From assembly GCA_944388495.1 (NCBI GenBank), contig CALXIZ010000059.1, positions 1 to 41,143 on the forward strand: a DNA stretch of 41,143 nucleotides, in the 5' to 3' direction. Made by a program: the position numbers and the translations under genes. Below the pieces are notes generated by a model. That model made no database searches and was not told the origin of the DNA. It saw nothing but the letters and a program-made list of their open reading frames with translations. The DNA is from an uncultured Clostridia bacterium. Lineage in GTDB: Bacteria > Bacillota > Clostridia > Peptostreptococcales > Anaerovoracaceae. Shown piece after piece: positions 8,136 to 16,568 of the stretch; positions within the stretch are counted from its first letter, which is position 1, and the number at the start of each line of letters is the position of its first letter.

Positions 8136-8165
8136 ATACGTGGTTAGATTAATCTAACCACGTAT
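8136..8165. promoter_or_regulatory. 30-bp perfect palindrome, iron-regulon operator 1
   Basis: A perfect 15+15 bp inverted repeat whose core is GTTAG-ATTAAT-CTAAC (8143-8158). It overlaps the predicted transcription start of the DUF2325/feoA unit, as expected for a repressor site. Confidence 0.75.
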
Positions 8166-8178
8166 CTTTTCGTTATAG

Positions 8179-8194
8179 GTTAGTCAAATTTAAC
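8179..8194. promoter_or_regulatory. Iron-regulon operator 2 (degenerate)
   Basis: GTTAG-TCAAAT-TTAAC has the same spacing as operator 1, with one mismatch in the right half. It lies 36 bp downstream of operator 1 in the untranslated leader. Confidence 0.6.
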
Positions 8195-8261
8195 TTTGTT
8201 GTACAGAGAGCGGGAAAAGAGAATGCAGAGGAACGAAGATCTTGTGAAAGGAGGATAACCT

Positions 8262-8555
8262 GTGAGTGTTGTCATTATCGGCGGAAATGAATGCATGGTG
8301 TGCAAATATAAGGAAACCTGCGAGAAATACGGATGCAGTGCAAAGGTTTATGCGAAAGAAAAGGGCGGATTTTCAAAGAGAATGGGAACGCCGGATCTGA
8401 TGATACTGTTTACCGGTACGGTATCGCATAAAATGGTAAACAGCGCGGTGACGGAAGCGAAGAAAAACAGGATTCCGGTCGCCAGATCGCGTTCCAGCAG
8501 TCTGTCTGCGCTGAATGATGTGCTGTCGAAATACTGTGCGGAGGGAGCGACCTGA
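8262..8555 (+). CDS. DUF2325 family protein
   Basis: A 97-residue protein opening SVVIIGGNE, with CMVCKYKETCEKYGC near the N-terminus and then PDLMILFTGTVSHKMV and IPVARSRSSSLSALND, the DUF2325 pattern. The biochemical role of the family is unknown. The early cysteines (four within about 15 residues) could bind a metal. The GTG start is set by AAAGGAGG 7 nt upstream. It is first in the iron-uptake cluster behind operators 1 and 2, so a role in iron sensing or handling is likely by context only. Confidence 0.75.
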   Translation: MSVVIIGGNECMVCKYKETCEKYGCSAKVYAKEKGGFSKRMGTPDLMILFTGTVSHKMVNSAVTEAKKNRIPVARSRSSSLSALNDVLSKYCAEGAT

Positions 8556-8678
8556 AAAAGATCCGTCCGGATGTGAAAAATGCGGCCGGATGCGGTCAGA
8601 TAAGGATTATTTCCGGTTTACACGGAAAAAATGTATGCAGAATGCCAGCCGGCGCGATATCAAAGGAGATGTACACAG

Positions 8679-8888
8679 ATGCCTTTAGCGATGGGCAAGA
8701 GTGGAGTAATTTACGTTATCAAAAAGATCGGAGGCAGTCCCGAAACGAAAAAGTTTCTGGAGAGTCTCGGTTTTGTAAACGGTACATTTGTATCGATAGT
8801 TTCGTTTAATCAGGGAAATGTGATTGTGAGCATCAGGGATTCCAGAATAGCCATCGATAAATCCATGGCGATGAAGATTCTGGTCTGA
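8679..8888 (+). CDS. feoA: FeoA family protein (first copy)
   Basis: A 69-residue SH3-like FeoA protein. KKFLESLGFVNGTFVSIVSF and NVIVSIRDSRIAIDKSMAMKI show the family pattern of a basic early helix, a G-rich turn and a C-terminal strand ending in A..I.V. FeoA is a cytosolic partner of the ferrous-iron permease FeoB. The ATG at 8679 is preferred over an upstream in-frame ATG at 8631 because AAAGGAG lies 10 nt before it and the extra residues do not fit the family. Confidence 0.85.
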   Translation: MPLAMGKSGVIYVIKKIGGSPETKKFLESLGFVNGTFVSIVSFNQGNVIVSIRDSRIAIDKSMAMKILV

Positions 8889-9026
8889 GCATGTCCTGCG
8901 GTGTGCAGAATCATATCCGCTGATATAGTCTGTGCTGTGAGAACAGGCTCCGGCAGAGACGGAGATCGGGGAAGAGAAAAACTTTACTGATTTCGAAAAA
9001 CTGAAAGAAAGGATGGAGAGACGATC

Positions 9027-9251
9027 ATGAAAACTCTGAAAAGCACGGCGATCGGTGAGACGGTTATCGTAAAGCGCATCACCGGTGAAGGTGCTGTAAA
9101 GCGACGCATCATGGACATGGGAATCACCAGAGGAACGACCGTCAGTGTAAGAAAAGTGGCGCCTCTGGGCGATCCGATCGAAGTCACTGTGCGCGGCTTT
9201 GAACTGTCGATCCGCAAAGAGGATGCGGATAAAATTATCGTCGAAGAGTGA
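9027..9251 (+). CDS. feoA: FeoA family protein (second copy)
   Basis: A 74-residue FeoA. The family signature is clear: AVKRRIMDMGITRGTTVSVRKVAPLGDPIEVTVRGFELSIR is the standard RL..MG...G..V.V...AP.GDP segment. It is closer to canonical FeoA than the first copy, so this one is the more likely direct FeoB partner and the first copy may be specialised. A ribosome site GAAAGGATGGAGAG precedes the ATG. A terminator-like hairpin and a separate operator lie between this gene and feoB. Confidence 0.92.
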   Translation: MKTLKSTAIGETVIVKRITGEGAVKRRIMDMGITRGTTVSVRKVAPLGDPIEVTVRGFELSIRKEDADKIIVEE

Positions 9252-9292
9252 TAATTTTCACAGAGGCGTCAGAGCCTGAAAAATGTTGAATT

Positions 9293-9338
9293 ACAGGTAG
9301 TGGTGCGGATTCCGGTTCCTGTTTCTTATTTTTTTTCA
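9293..9338 (+). terminator. Terminator-like hairpin between feoA and feoB
   Basis: ACAGG...CCTGT encloses an inner CGGA/TCCG stem and is followed by a T-rich run up to 9337. The stem is interrupted, so it may only partly stop transcription. It supports feoB having its own control. Confidence 0.5.
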
Positions 9339-9344
9339 ATCAGG

Positions 9345-9360
9345 GTTAGGAAAAACTAAC
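9345..9360. promoter_or_regulatory. Iron-regulon operator 3, before feoB
   Basis: GTTAG-GAAAAA-CTAAC has both half-sites perfect and the same 6-bp spacing as operators 1, 4 and 5. It ends 49 bp before the feoB ATG. Confidence 0.75.
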
Positions 9361-9408
9361 AAAAGGGAAACAGCGTTTTACGGATTACGCGGTCGAAAGG
9401 AAGATTTG

Positions 9409-11481
9409 ATGATCAGAATTGCACTCGCAGGAAACCCGAACTGCGGCAAGACGACTCTTTTCAATGCACTGACCGGAGCCAATCAGTTTGTGGGAAACTG
9501 GCCGGGAGTAACCGTTGAAAAGAAGGAGGGAAAATTAAAGGCGAATAAAGAGGTTACCGTCGTGGACCTTCCGGGTATTTATTCTCTGTCACCCTATACG
9601 CTGGAAGAAGTCGTAGCGAGAAATTATCTGGTAACGGAGCGTCCGGATGCCATTCTCAATATTATCGACGGAACGAATCTGGAGAGAAATCTCTATCTGA
9701 CGACGCAGCTGCTGGAGATGGGGATACCTGTCGTCATCGCTGTCAATATGATGGACATCGTACAGAAGAGAGGCGATAAGCTGAATGCGTCAAAGCTTTC
9801 AAAGGAACTGGGATGTCCTGTCGTCGAGATTTCGGCGCTGAAGGGAAACGGTGTGAGAGAAGCGGCGGAACAGGCAGTCCGGGCGGCGACGAAAAAGGGC
9901 GATATTCCGAAGCACAGCTTCACCGGCAGTGTGGAGCATGCTATCGCGCATATCGAGGAAGCGGTTCTTCACGATTATCCGGAGGAACAGCAGAGATGGT
10001 ATGCGGTGAAGCTCTTTGAGCGAGACGAAAAGGTCAGAGAAAAACTGGCGATCGATAAGGAGGTTCTCGATCATATTGAACAGGATATCATCGCCTGTGA
10101 AAATGAGTATGACGACGACGCTGAGAGTATCATCACAAATGAGAGATATACATATATTACGGGAATCATAGATCACTGTCTGGTAAAGGCGAAGACAAAG
10201 GATAATCTCACTCTGTCTGATAAAATCGACCGGGTTGTTACGAATCGGTGGGCTGCGCTGCCGATCTTCGCACTTATCATGTTTGTCGTATACTATATTT
10301 CGGTAACGACGGTCGGAACCTGGGTTACAGACTGGACAAATGATAATCTGTTCGGTGATTCCTGGAGTTTCTTCGGCCTGGCCGAGGTGCCGGGCATACC
10401 GGCTCTGGTAAGCGGCCTTCTGGAAGCTGTTCACTGCGCCGACTGGCTCAGCGGGCTGCTGGTCGACGGTATTGTCGCCGGCGTAGGCGCCGTTTTAGGA
10501 TTCGTACCGCAGATGCTGGTGCTCTTCATCTTCCTGGGATTTCTGGAAGGCTGCGGATATATGGCCAGAGTTGCTTTCATCATGGACCGTATCTTCCGCA
10601 AGTTCGGACTTTCCGGAAAATCCTTTATTCCGATGCTCATCGGAACGGGATGCGGCGTGCCGGGCGTCATGGCTTCGCGTACGATCGAAAATGAACGCGA
10701 CCGTCGTATGACCGTCATGACGACGACGTTCATTCCGTGCGGTGCAAAGCTGCCGATTATCGCACTGATCGCAGGCGCGATTTTCAATAATTCAGCCTGG
10801 GTGGCTCCGGCAGCCTATTTCATCGGTGTGGCGGCGATCGTCATCTCCGGCATTTTCCTCAAGAGAACGAAGATGTTCAGGGGAGACCCCGCTCCGTTCG
10901 TCATGGAGCTTCCTGCCTATCATCTTCCGACGGTGGGCAGTGTTCTCAGAAGCATGTGGGAACGCGCATGGTCCTTCATCAAGAAGGCGGGAACGGTCAT
11001 CCTCCTTTCCACGATCGTCATCTGGTTTGCGACATACTTCGGATTTGTGGACGGTCAGTTCATGATGCTCGATGATTCTCAGATCGATAACAGTATTCTC
11101 GCATACATCGGCAAAGGCCTGGCGTGGATCTTCATTCCTCTCGGCTGGGGAACATGGAAAAATGCTGTGGCGGCGATCACAGGTCTGGTTGCGAAGGAAA
11201 ATGTCGTCGGCACATTCGGTATTCTGTACGGATTTGCCGAAGTCGCCGAAGACGGAGCGGAAATCTGGGGAAATCTCGCTTCAGCCTTTACTCCTGCGGC
11301 GGCGCTCTCCTTCCTGGTCTTCAATCTCCTCTGCGCACCTTGTTTCGCGGCGATGGGCGCCATTAAGCGCGAGATGAACAACAGAAAGTGGTTCTGGTTT
11401 GCAATCGGATATCAGACAATCTTTGCCTATATCGTGGCACTTGTAGTATACTGGGTAGGAACGCTGATACTCAGCATTTAG
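9409..11481 (+). CDS. feoB: Ferrous iron transport protein B
   Basis: A 690-residue inner-membrane Fe2+ permease with an N-terminal G domain. G1 is GNPNCGKTT (8-16), followed by DLPG, NMMD and a SALKG motif; then a helical GDI-like linker, and a membrane part with two gate repeats including GTGCGVPGVMASRTI and FIPCGAKLPI. The ATG at 9409 has AAAGGAAG about 6 nt upstream; a TTG directly before it is in frame but less suitable. Downstream sits the small Cys-rich partner. Operator 3 lies in its promoter region. Confidence 0.95.
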   Translation: MIRIALAGNPNCGKTTLFNALTGANQFVGNWPGVTVEKKEGKLKANKEVTVVDLPGIYSLSPYTLEEVVARNYLVTERPDAILNIIDGTNLERNLYLTTQLLEMGIPVVIAVNMMDIVQKRGDKLNASKLSKELGCPVVEISALKGNGVREAAEQAVRAATKKGDIPKHSFTGSVEHAIAHIEEAVLHDYPEEQQRWYAVKLFERDEKVREKLAIDKEVLDHIEQDIIACENEYDDDAESIITNERYTYITGIIDHCLVKAKTKDNLTLSDKIDRVVTNRWAALPIFALIMFVVYYISVTTVGTWVTDWTNDNLFGDSWSFFGLAEVPGIPALVSGLLEAVHCADWLSGLLVDGIVAGVGAVLGFVPQMLVLFIFLGFLEGCGYMARVAFIMDRIFRKFGLSGKSFIPMLIGTGCGVPGVMASRTIENERDRRMTVMTTTFIPCGAKLPIIALIAGAIFNNSAWVAPAAYFIGVAAIVISGIFLKRTKMFRGDPAPFVMELPAYHLPTVGSVLRSMWERAWSFIKKAGTVILLSTIVIWFATYFGFVDGQFMMLDDSQIDNSILAYIGKGLAWIFIPLGWGTWKNAVAAITGLVAKENVVGTFGILYGFAEVAEDGAEIWGNLASAFTPAAALSFLVFNLLCAPCFAAMGAIKREMNNRKWFWFAIGYQTIFAYIVALVVYWVGTLILSI

Positions 11482-11556
11482 ATATTTTAGCGGCGGCTTT
11501 CCGGCGGCGCGGCGGCGCCCGTTACCGGCCGGAAGTCTGCGGACTGGAGGCAGATT

Positions 11557-11709
11557 ATGTTAAGCGTGATATCGACAGTAATCGTGGGGCTGGTCGTTTT
11601 CGGAGCTGCGGCTCTTGCGCTCAGAAAGATCGTAAAGGACAAAAAGGCGGGAAAGACTTCCTGCGGCTGCAGCTGTTCAGGCTGTTCGGGCTGCCGCCAT
11701 CCGCACTGA
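11557..11709 (+). CDS. FeoB-associated Cys-rich membrane protein
   Basis: A 50-residue protein with one N-terminal membrane helix (about residues 3-22), a basic linker (RKIVKDKKAGK) and a cysteine cluster (SCGCSCSGCSGCRHPH) with five cysteines and two histidines. This is the layout of the FeoB-associated Cys-rich membrane protein family, thought to bind iron or help FeoB in Gram-positive bacteria. TGGAGG precedes the ATG. It ends just before the terminator at 11755. Confidence 0.88.
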   Translation: MLSVISTVIVGLVVFGAAALALRKIVKDKKAGKTSCGCSCSGCSGCRHPH

Positions 11710-11754
11710 GGCTTCAGGCTGCGGCGGAAAAAGAAAAAAGAAAATGACCGGTGA

Positions 11755-11790
11755 AAGAGCGGAGAGAGTGTGAAAACTTTCTCCGCTCTT
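11755..11790. terminator. Hairpin between convergent feo and Crp/Fnr genes
   Basis: AAGAGCGGAGA pairs with TCTCCGCTCTT in an 11-bp stem, with a T-rich flank mainly when read on the minus strand. It lies between feo transcription and the regulator coming the other way. Confidence 0.55.
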
Positions 11791-11811
11791 ATCGATTATG
11801 AAGGATAGATT

Positions 11812-12459
11812 TTACTGCAGCAGACTGATATTTCTGCCGTGTGCATCGATGATACCGGCTTCTTTCATGTTTTTCAGCTCACGGGTCATGGCGCTGCGGT
11901 CGATGCAGAGATAATCGGCGAGTGTCGTCATGCTGTAGGGAATTCTGAAGCTGTTGGAACCGGAGGCAGCGGCGAGCTGATAGAAGTAATGAGTCAGTTT
12001 TTCGCGTATGGTGCGCTGGCTCAGGAGATTGACGCGGCTGCTGAGGCTGTTTGTCTTCTTGGACATCAGCTCCAGAAGATTGGAGATCAGACGGCTGTGA
12101 CACTGGCAGGCGTTGCTGCACTGTTTTTCGATCTGATCATTGGGAAGAAAAAGAATTTCGGCAGGAAGGATACATTTTGCGATAACGGTGTCGTATTCTT
12201 CCGGAGAGAATGAACAGAGACGGCCGAACATCTCGTTTTCTCCGATGATCTCCAGAATACTTTTCCGGCCGTTGATGTCGATTCTCGATATTTCGACGCT
12301 GCCGCTGAGCGTGACGGCGACGCAGTCTTTGAAATGATCCTGGATAGTGATTTCCTGATCCGCTTTCAGTAAGAGCGTATAGGAATGAAAACAGTCGAGC
12401 ATGCGGCTGCATTCGGAAGCGGCGATATTTTCAAAGAGCGGTATTTTGGAAAAATTCAT
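11812..12459 (-). CDS. Crp/Fnr family transcriptional regulator
   Basis: A 215-residue regulator with an N-terminal cyclic-nucleotide-like sensor barrel (VAVTLSGSVEISRID through ENEMFGRLCSF), a long dimer helix, and a C-terminal winged HTH where MTTLADYLCIDRSAMTREL is the recognition region. The ATG at 12459 is preferred, since AAAAGGAG lies upstream; 19 extra in-frame codons before it overlap the regulatory palindrome. There is no Fnr-type N-terminal cysteine cluster, although several cysteines are scattered. It is divergent from rubrerythrin, so control of an oxidative-stress or redox response is plausible but unproven. Confidence 0.85.
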   Translation of the reverse strand: MNFSKIPLFENIAASECSRMLDCFHSYTLLLKADQEITIQDHFKDCVAVTLSGSVEISRIDINGRKSILEIIGENEMFGRLCSFSPEEYDTVIAKCILPAEILFLPNDQIEKQCSNACQCHSRLISNLLELMSKKTNSLSSRVNLLSQRTIREKLTHYFYQLAAASGSNSFRIPYSMTTLADYLCIDRSAMTRELKNMKEAGIIDAHGRNISLLQ

Positions 12460-12475
12460 AAAAAACTCCTTTTGT

Positions 12476-12489
12476 GTTGCATATGCAAC
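12476..12489. promoter_or_regulatory. Palindromic operator before the Crp/Fnr gene
   Basis: GTTGCATATGCAAC is a perfect 14-bp palindrome 17 bp upstream of the regulator ATG, downstream of -10-like sequences on the minus strand. Autoregulation by the Crp/Fnr protein is the likely role. Confidence 0.55.
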
Positions 12490-12593
12490 GGAAATCAGAC
12501 AATAATATGGTATCATAAATACAGAAAAAAGAAAGAGAAAAAGATATTTCCGGAGAGGAAACGGTCGATTTCTTTCACTTACAGACTTTTATT

Positions 12594-12622
12594 TTGAAAA
12601 CAGAAAAACAGAATGTTATAAT
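12594..12622 (+). promoter_or_regulatory. Rubrerythrin promoter
   Basis: TTGAAA (12594-12599), a 17-bp spacer, and TATAAT (12617-12622). This is a near-consensus sigma-A promoter and suggests high expression. Confidence 0.8.
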
Positions 12623-12687
12623 GTCGGAAGCGGATACTTAAAAAAGGGATCCGAAGTTGACGGACAAGTATCGAAAGGAGAATTATC

Positions 12688-13233
12688 ATGGCTAAATGGG
12701 TATGTCAGGTTTGCGGTTATGTTCATGAGGGTGATTCCGCACCGGCTGCATGTCCTCAGTGCAAGGCGCCGGCGGAGAAGTTTACGAAAGTAACGGAAGG
12801 CGAAATGGAATGGGCTGCAGAGCATGTTGTAGGTGTGGCTCAGGGCGCCAGCGAGGATATCATGGAAGATCTCAGAGCAAACTTCACAGGCGAATGCACG
12901 GAAGTCGGCATGTACCTGGCGATGGCGAGAGTTGCCCACAGAGAAGGTTATCCGGAGATCGGTCTTTACTGGGAAAAGGCTGCCTGGGAAGAAGCGGAGC
13001 ACGCTGCGAAGTTTGCTGAGCTTCTCGGCGAAGTCATCACAGACAGCACAAAGAAGAACCTCGAGATGAGAGTAGAAGCTGAAAACGGAGCGACTGCAGG
13101 CAAGTTCGATCTCGCGAAGAGAGCAAAGGAAGCGAACCTCGATGCGATCCACGATACGGTTCACGAAATGGCGAGAGATGAAGCGAGACACGGAAAGGCA
13201 TTCAAAGGCCTTCTGGAGAGATATTTTGGCTGA
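12688..13233 (+). CDS. rbr: Reverse rubrerythrin (N-terminal rubredoxin domain)
   Basis: A 181-residue non-heme iron protein that reduces hydrogen peroxide in anaerobes. The rubredoxin-like Fe(Cys)4 site is at the N-terminus ([10 protein letters not shown] and CPQCKAP), followed by a ferritin-like four-helix domain with the di-iron ligands in [28 protein letters not shown] and [12 protein letters not shown]. This order is the reverse of classical rubrerythrin and is typical of clostridia. GAAAGGAG precedes the ATG, and codon use is strongly biased, as in highly expressed genes. It is a single-gene unit between a strong promoter and a strong terminator. Confidence 0.93.
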   Translation: MAKWVCQVCGYVHEGDSAPAACPQCKAPAEKFTKVTEGEMEWAAEHVVGVAQGASEDIMEDLRANFTGECTEVGMYLAMARVAHREGYPEIGLYWEKAAWEEAEHAAKFAELLGEVITDSTKKNLEMRVEAENGATAGKFDLAKRAKEANLDAIHDTVHEMARDEARHGKAFKGLLERYFG

Positions 13234-13330
13234 TCCGCTGACTTTTTCTTCGGATTTTTCGAAAAGAGGCGGAATCTCATGTATCCTTCCGTCTTCACAG
13301 ATATGATGCGGATGCGGGACGGATTCAGGT

Positions 13331-13383
13331 AAAAAAGAGAGTATCCCCCGCGCCCTCAGGGCGCGGGGGATACTCTCTTTTTT
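13331..13383. terminator. Perfect bidirectional terminator
   Basis: A 25-bp or longer perfect inverted repeat (AAAAAAGAGAGTATCCCCCG on the left arm, GC-rich top) with A and T tracts on the two sides, between rubrerythrin and the convergent membrane gene. Its right arm abuts the stop codon of that gene. Confidence 0.9.
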
Positions 13384-14693
13384 CACAGGTTCAGAAGCTG
13401 ACTCTTTTTACGGTCGAATTCCTCCTGTGTGATCACACCCTGATCGAGAAGTTCTTTATAGGTTTTCAGTTCCTCCGCTACACCGAGATAGTCCTTCGGT
13501 GAAGGTGCCGGCTGCTGCGGAGGAGGCGGCGCTGCGGTGTAGGATGTTCCGGAAGCGCTGAAGGATCCTGTGCCGGAAGAGACTCCCGCAGAGGCCGGCG
13601 GTACGGTATTACGGATATGGATATTTCCGCTTTCCACTCCGGCGACCGCATTGATCTTATCCTGCATCAGCATCGGTGCGATGATCGGGACGAAGATCGC
13701 CAGTATCAGACAGACTACTGTCAGGTCGGAGTCGATTCCCCTGGAAACAGCCAGCCTGTCGACCCGCTTTGCGCTCTGATAGACCCAGTAAATCTGATAA
13801 AAAGGAATGAACATGCACAGCAGAAGCTGACATACCGGCGTGCGGGGAACTTCTCCTTCGACGCGGTTGAGGTATCTGGTCGTGCGGTAGATCCAGATCA
13901 GCCAGTAGATACCGAATGTGAAGATCAGGAGAAGTACACATTTCAGCATATCGATATAGCCGCTTTCCTGCATGGAAACACTGCCGGCCGTACCTGGAGA
14001 AATACCGGCGCCTCCGGATACTGCCGCGGTCCGCTTCGGAAAACCGTCAGGATAAGCCATCCAGCCGGCGGTGAACAGAAAGGCCGCGACAGTCAGAAGA
14101 CATCCGAAAAATGCAGCGGGAGTGCGCAGCACGCTGTAACTCCAGCCGGATGACAGTATGGCAAAGATGAGAGTGAAGAAAACACCGAGAATAAAAGAGG
14201 CCGCGATGATAATTCCCGGAAGGAACCAGAATGTTTCTGCCCGTCTGCGGAAACGCGGAATATAGTCCGTAAAAAGACACAGCGCGACAGCCAGCATGCA
14301 GAGGTAGCCGATCATCTCGAGAAGAGCGGGCAGCATGCAGAACAGATTAAAGCGGTATTCATAATGAAAGCCGGTGTAATAGCTGTAATAGGAATGGCCG
14401 ACGGAATAACTCGAGATTCCGAAGCCGTGGAAAAAGTCATATAACGACAGGAAGGCGAGAAGGCCGAATCCGGCGAGAAGAAGGACTTTTCCGGTGCGGT
14501 CGCGTCTGTCTGTGAAGAGTGCGACGGCGGGAAGTATGCATGCCGCTATGCGAAGCAGGCAGATCAGAATATAGGCGTTAAATGTCCCGTATATTCCGAT
14601 TGCGGCAGTGAGGGAATAACACTGGATCAGAGCCAGAACGACAAAGATAATGGCAGCGATCAGATTAAACTTGTTTTTTTTCGTTTCTGTCAT
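13383..14693 (-). CDS. Membrane protein with DUF4234 and C-terminal SHOCT domain
   Basis: A 436-residue protein. The N-terminal half has about six membrane helices. After a loop comes a DUF4234-like block (FGIYWLIWIYRTTRYLNRVEG and PFYQIYWVYQSAKRVDRLA), then a Pro/Ala/Ser-rich linker (about 375-400), then a SHOCT motif (EELKTYKELLDQGVITQEEFDRKKSQLL). SHOCT helices are found at protein ends and may mediate oligomerisation. The function is unknown. GGAGGAGAGAGG precedes the ATG. It is convergent with rubrerythrin. Confidence 0.75.
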   Translation of the reverse strand: MTETKKNKFNLIAAIIFVVLALIQCYSLTAAIGIYGTFNAYILICLLRIAACILPAVALFTDRRDRTGKVLLLAGFGLLAFLSLYDFFHGFGISSYSVGHSYYSYYTGFHYEYRFNLFCMLPALLEMIGYLCMLAVALCLFTDYIPRFRRRAETFWFLPGIIIAASFILGVFFTLIFAILSSGWSYSVLRTPAAFFGCLLTVAAFLFTAGWMAYPDGFPKRTAAVSGGAGISPGTAGSVSMQESGYIDMLKCVLLLIFTFGIYWLIWIYRTTRYLNRVEGEVPRTPVCQLLLCMFIPFYQIYWVYQSAKRVDRLAVSRGIDSDLTVVCLILAIFVPIIAPMLMQDKINAVAGVESGNIHIRNTVPPASAGVSSGTGSFSASGTSYTAAPPPPQQPAPSPKDYLGVAEELKTYKELLDQGVITQEEFDRKKSQLLNL

Positions 14694-14982
14694 CTTTTCA
14701 CCTCTCTCCTCCTCGAATGCATTTTACGGCCTGCAGCCGGAAGCAGCTGCATCGGAGGGGATTTTTCCTTTCATCATACTGATAAGATTTTTCTGAAAAA
14801 TACAGTTTTGACATCTTTATTATAAGTCTGATGTAAAATATTGTAAAGGTCTTTTTCGTGCAGGACGCTGTCGCGTTTTGTCATATTTTGATGAAATTTA
14901 TGGGAGATCTGTGATGGAAAACATCAATTTTTAAGTGTTAAAATTTACGGCATAAGGGGAATAAGGAGGAAAAGAGAAAAAC
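14694..14982. other. Divergent intergenic region with candidate promoter
   Basis: Separates the DUF4234 gene from the histidine kinase. On the plus strand TTGACA (14808-14813) is followed after 18 bp by TGTAAA, or after 20 bp by TAAAAT, a possible promoter for the kinase with a long leader. No riboswitch core was recognised. Confidence 0.35.
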
Positions 14983-16449
14983 ATGAAAAAACACGGCAGC
15001 CGATACGGCGGAAAAGACGGAGGAAGTCCGATGCAGGCGGTGCCGGCTGTTGTCGCTGCAGCAGTCGTTCTGTCCGTTTTATCTCTCACATTCCGGATCT
15101 TTGAGAAAACCTGGAAAAATGAGAGCCGGATTCTGCACAGTCTGCTGATCTGCGTCGTTCTTCTGGGCGTGATGGTTCTTCTTGCGGTGCTGCTGTTTGC
15201 ACTTCTGCGGAATACAGGGCAAAAGGCGAAGCGCGACATCAGCACGATGGAGGCGGAGCTGGATCACGCATATCTGGCAAGCAAGGCGAAAAGCGATTTT
15301 CTGTCGAATATGTCGCATGAACTCCGTACGCCGATGAATGCTATTGTAGGAATTACGACACTGGCCAGACACTCCGTGGGAGATGAGAAAAAGACGCTGG
15401 AATATCTGAGAAAGCTGGAAATCGCTTCGGATTATATGCTTTCACTGATCAATGATATTCTCGACATGTCCAGGATCGAAAGGGGAAAGATCGTCCTGTA
15501 CCGTATCGTCTTCGATCTTCGCGAGGTGACGGAAGCTGTGGACGCCATGATACGCCAGATCAGCGCAGAGAAGAAACAGGATTTTCATGTGAGAATAGAC
15601 GTCGTTCACAGCAGGATTGTCTGTGACAGGACGAGGTTTCAGCAGATCATCGTAAATATGCTGAACAATGCGGTGAAGTACACACAGGAGGGCGGCGAGA
15701 TACGGCTGACGATAGAGGAGCGCGGTACCGCAGGCGGGAAAGTAAAGCTTTATGTCGAGGTGGCCGACACCGGCATCGGTATCAGACAGGAGGATCAGGA
15801 GCGCATTTTTGAGCCGTTTGAAGAGGCGGGAAATAAGGATGTGTCGGGAGCATCAGGAGCATACGGAACGGGTCTGGGACTGAGCATTTCGCAGAATCTG
15901 CTGCATATGATGGGCAGCGAGATGAAAGTCGTCAGTGTGCCCGGAGAAGGCTCCGTCTTCTTTTTTGAAATCGAACTGGAATATGTGGAAAAAGATGATT
16001 TTCCGCCGGAGGAAGGTGAACGAGGGGGATGGGATCTGAACGGACGCCGTATTCTGGTGGCGGAGGACAATGATATGAACCGCGATATGCTGATCGACCT
16101 GCTCTGTGAAGAGGGAATGTGCTGTGATCCGGCCGGCGACGGACAGGAGGCGCTGTCTCTCTTTCTGCAGTCGCCTCCGGGAACGTATGACGCGGTTCTG
16201 ATGGATATCAGAATGCCGAAGCTCGACGGTCTTCAGACGACGGAAAGCATCCGCGCGTCCTCTCACAGGGATGCGCAGAGAATTCCCGTGATCGCGATGA
16301 CAGCGTATGCTTTTACGGAAGATATCGAACGCAGCATGGAGGCCGGCATGGACGCCTATGCGACGAAACCGGTGGATATTATAGAGTTGTGCAAGTTACT
16401 GAATCAGATTATCAGCGAAGGGCGGAAAAAGGGAAAGAAACATGCCTGA
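14983..16449 (+). CDS. Hybrid sensor histidine kinase with receiver domain
   Basis: A 488-residue membrane kinase. Two membrane helices (about 17-37 and 50-74) enclose a very short outer loop, so there is no sizeable external sensor. The HisKA domain has the phospho-His at 112 in SHELRTP; the ATPase domain shows NMLNNAVKYT, DTGIGI, FEPFEEAG and GTGLGLSI; a receiver domain follows with EDNDMNRD, the phospho-Asp at 408 (LMDIRMPK), MTAYA and the KP motif. No separate Hpt or response regulator lies nearby, so its output partner is elsewhere. GGAGGAAAAGAG precedes the ATG. Confidence 0.92.
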   Translation: MKKHGSRYGGKDGGSPMQAVPAVVAAAVVLSVLSLTFRIFEKTWKNESRILHSLLICVVLLGVMVLLAVLLFALLRNTGQKAKRDISTMEAELDHAYLASKAKSDFLSNMSHELRTPMNAIVGITTLARHSVGDEKKTLEYLRKLEIASDYMLSLINDILDMSRIERGKIVLYRIVFDLREVTEAVDAMIRQISAEKKQDFHVRIDVVHSRIVCDRTRFQQIIVNMLNNAVKYTQEGGEIRLTIEERGTAGGKVKLYVEVADTGIGIRQEDQERIFEPFEEAGNKDVSGASGAYGTGLGLSISQNLLHMMGSEMKVVSVPGEGSVFFFEIELEYVEKDDFPPEEGERGGWDLNGRRILVAEDNDMNRDMLIDLLCEEGMCCDPAGDGQEALSLFLQSPPGTYDAVLMDIRMPKLDGLQTTESIRASSHRDAQRIPVIAMTAYAFTEDIERSMEAGMDAYATKPVDIIELCKLLNQIISEGRKKGKKHA

Positions 16450-16568
16450 CTGTGCAAATGCATGAAAATATATGAAAAAATTTAAAATTGACTGTTTAAT
16501 TTTTTCGGAATGGGTGATAGAATAAGGTGAAGCCAAAATATTTCGTCACTTGAAGGGAGGAATTAATT

